NCBI GenBank assembly: GCA_022510745.1
Contig: JAFLSY010000008.1
Span: 1 to 64,000 of the forward strand
Length of the DNA stretch: 64,000 nt
Source of the DNA: Lachnospiraceae bacterium
GTDB lineage: Bacteria > Bacillota > Clostridia > Lachnospirales > Lachnospiraceae
Direction of reading: 5' to 3'
Of the stretch, positions 62,890 to 64,000 are shown piece after piece. Every line of letters starts with the position of its first letter. Within the stretch, counting starts at the first letter, position 1. The notes beneath the pieces were generated by a model that made no database searches, was not told the DNA's origin, and saw only the letters and a list, made by a program, of their open reading frames with translations. Both the position numbers and the translations under genes were made by a program.

Positions 62890-63708
62890 ATGCCCATTAC
62901 AGCAGACTACCATCTTCATTCCTCCTATTCGGGGGATAGTAACGAGCCTATGGACAATATGATCCGGGCCGCCATCGACAAAGGACTGAGCCATATCTGT
63001 TTTACCGAGCACATGGATATGGACTATCCCGTTACGGAGGAAACCCCAAAGGATTATTTTACCTTGAATACAGACTCCTATCTCTACGACTTAGCCCTCT
63101 GCAAGGGAAAATATGCGGACAAGATAAAGATTCTCTTTGGTGTGGAACTGGGACTGCAGCCCCATCTGCAGAAGGATCTGGCTCTCTATGCGCATTCCCA
63201 TGAATTTGACTTTATTATCGGCTCCGTCCATATCGTAAACGGCAAAGATCCCTACTATCCTGAGTATTTTGCGGGCCGTAGCGAAGAAGAAGCCTACAGG
63301 GAATATTTTCAGTCGGTCATTGACAATATAAAGAAATTTCAGAATTTTGATGTCTGCGGGCATTTGGATTATGTGGTCCGCTATGGGCTGCAGAAGGATG
63401 TAGCGTATTCCTATGAAAAATATAAAGACCTGTTCGATAAGATGTTAGAGCTGATACTGGAAAAGGAAAAGGGAATTGAGCTTAACACGGGCAGTCTGCG
63501 AAAGGGACTGAAAGAAGCCAGCCCCCATACCGGCGTATTAAAGCGTTACAGAGAGCTTGGCGGAGAAATCATCACCATTGGTTCCGATGCCCACAGCGCA
63601 AAAGATGTGGCGGCCGATTTTGACAGGGCGGCTGAGATTTTGAAGGACTGCGGGTTTAAATATTACTGCGTTTATGAGAAACGGGTAGCGGAATATAGAA
63701 AGTTATAG
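62890..63708 (+). CDS. PHP-family histidinol-phosphatase (HisK/HisJ type)
   Basis: The 272-aa protein has the four PHP metal-binding motifs: ADYHLHSSYS (5-14), CFTEHMDMD (about 37-45), GSVHIVNG (about 116-123) and GSDAHSAKD (about 234-242), plus CGHLDYVVRYG. PHP phosphatases of this length dephosphorylate histidinol phosphate or similar sugar phosphates. GAAAGGA precedes the ATG. It is the only convincing plus-strand gene, divergent from gapA and convergent with mnmA. No other his genes are nearby, so the natural substrate is not certain. Confidence 0.88.
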   Translation: MPITADYHLHSSYSGDSNEPMDNMIRAAIDKGLSHICFTEHMDMDYPVTEETPKDYFTLNTDSYLYDLALCKGKYADKIKILFGVELGLQPHLQKDLALYAHSHEFDFIIGSVHIVNGKDPYYPEYFAGRSEEEAYREYFQSVIDNIKKFQNFDVCGHLDYVVRYGLQKDVAYSYEKYKDLFDKMLELILEKEKGIELNTGSLRKGLKEASPHTGVLKRYRELGGEIITIGSDAHSAKDVAADFDRAAEILKDCGFKYYCVYEKRVAEYRKL

Positions 63709-63716
63709 AAGAAACC

Positions 63717-63876
63717 GGGGTTCACCCGCAAACACGTTGATTTTTACAGTTTTTGCTGCGCCGCTTATTTACAGCTGGAAATCAAAACTCGCCATAAATG
63801 GCTCAAACAGTTGATTTCCGGCTGCGCTATGCTCGCAAAACTGCAAAATCTGCCTATCGTTTGCTTAGTGAACCCC
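63717..63876. repeat. 160-bp near-palindromic element (MITE-like or large hairpin)
   Basis: The element starts GGGGTTCAC (63717-63725) and ends GTGAACCCC (63868-63876). The exact centre is the palindrome GCCAT-AA-ATGGC (63791-63802). Between lie matched blocks: GCAAAC/GTTTGC, GATTTT/AAAATC, CAGTTTT/AAAACTG and GGAAATCAA/TTGATTTCC. The arms are about 65% complementary. It lies between convergent genes, so it may terminate both ways, or be a non-autonomous mobile repeat. Confidence 0.75.
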
Positions 63877-63916
63877 TGCTTTTATATAGTAAGTTCTTAA
63901 TTTTCTAATCACATAT

Positions 63917-64000
63917 TTATACAATCGTCCCGCCGCCTAACACCCAGCCGTCCTCGTAGAAGACAGCGGCCTGGCCCGGGGTGGCTGCACGCACCGGCTC
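63917..64000 (-). CDS. mnmA: tRNA-specific 2-thiouridylase MnmA (C-terminal 27 codons only)
   Basis: On the minus strand the window's last 84 bases read as 27 codons and a stop, beginning EPVRAATPGQAAVFYEDG and ending LGGGTIV. This is the conserved C-terminus of MnmA, which thiolates U34 in tRNA for Lys, Glu and Gln. The rest lies beyond the window edge. An alternative product is unlikely, given how closely the ending matches the family. Confidence 0.85.
   Translation of the reverse strand, partial: EPVRAATPGQAAVFYEDGWVLGGGTIV

Noticed and set aside
1..64000. tRNA or rRNA genes
   Set aside because: I found no cloverleaf with a GGTTCRANTC-type T-arm or any rRNA segment in the intergenic regions I read.

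Overview
The window looks like a chromosomal segment of a motile Gram-positive member of the Clostridia, most likely a Lachnospiraceae-type anaerobe; I cannot name a genus. The basis is the gene set and order: topA-codY-fla/che operon with CheC, CheD, FliY and FlbD; SigD-type sigma; rpsB-tsf; gapA-pgk-tpiA; and a Gram-positive type IV pilus cluster. Almost everything is on the minus strand, so the biological reading order is from high to low coordinates. The only supported plus-strand gene is a PHP-family phosphatase at 62890.

Left edge (1-6.3 kb): an AT-rich accessory region unlike the rest. It holds the 5' part of an unrecognised membrane/coiled-coil gene that runs off the window, a 275-bp decayed copy of the 3' end of an ABC ATPase gene, a small protein made of three YRV...GKxID repeats, a complete MacB/FtsX-type ABC transporter (permease then ATPase), and a 53-aa small gene with its own promoter just upstream of the transporter. 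Two matching 3' ends of the ATPase gene flank the repeat protein, which points to duplication or recombination.

Translation genes (6.3-8.3 kb): rpsB-tsf, with a promoter whose -35 overlaps the flagellar operon terminator.

Flagellar/chemotaxis operon (43.6 kb down to 8.3 kb): about 35 kb of tightly packed, often overlapping genes. Order: flgB-flgC-fliE-fliF-fliG-fliH-fliI-fliJ-(MgtE-N protein)-fliK-flgD-(TIGR02530)-flgE-flbD-motA-motB-fliL-fliM-fliY-cheY-fliO-fliP-fliQ-fliR-flhB-flhA-flhF-flhG-(PilZ)-cheB-cheA-cheW-cheC-cheD-(small membrane protein)-sigD-fapA-three accessory ORFs. It builds the basal body, export gate, hook, stator and chemotaxis core; flagellin, hook-filament junction, cheR and receptor genes are not here. 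A vegetative promoter (TTGAGT-N17-TATAAT) precedes flgB, and internal signals (a hairpin between flgE and flbD, a SigD-like promoter before fliK) may adjust expression along its length.

Regulators (43.7-46.7 kb): codY and topA. A 13/15 match to the CodY box lies just upstream of the codY promoter, suggesting autoregulation.

Type IV pilus cluster (59.3 kb down to 47.0 kb): pilB under a perfect consensus promoter and ending in its own terminator, then pilC-pilA-pilD-pilM/N fusion-pilO-and four further prepilin-like or PilX-like genes, the last an unusual 861-aa prepilin. No pilT is present in the window.

Central metabolism (62.7 kb down to 59.4 kb): gapA-pgk-tpiA, with a hairpin terminator/attenuator between gapA and pgk. 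The right edge holds the PHP phosphatase, a 160-bp near-palindromic element and the last 27 codons of mnmA.
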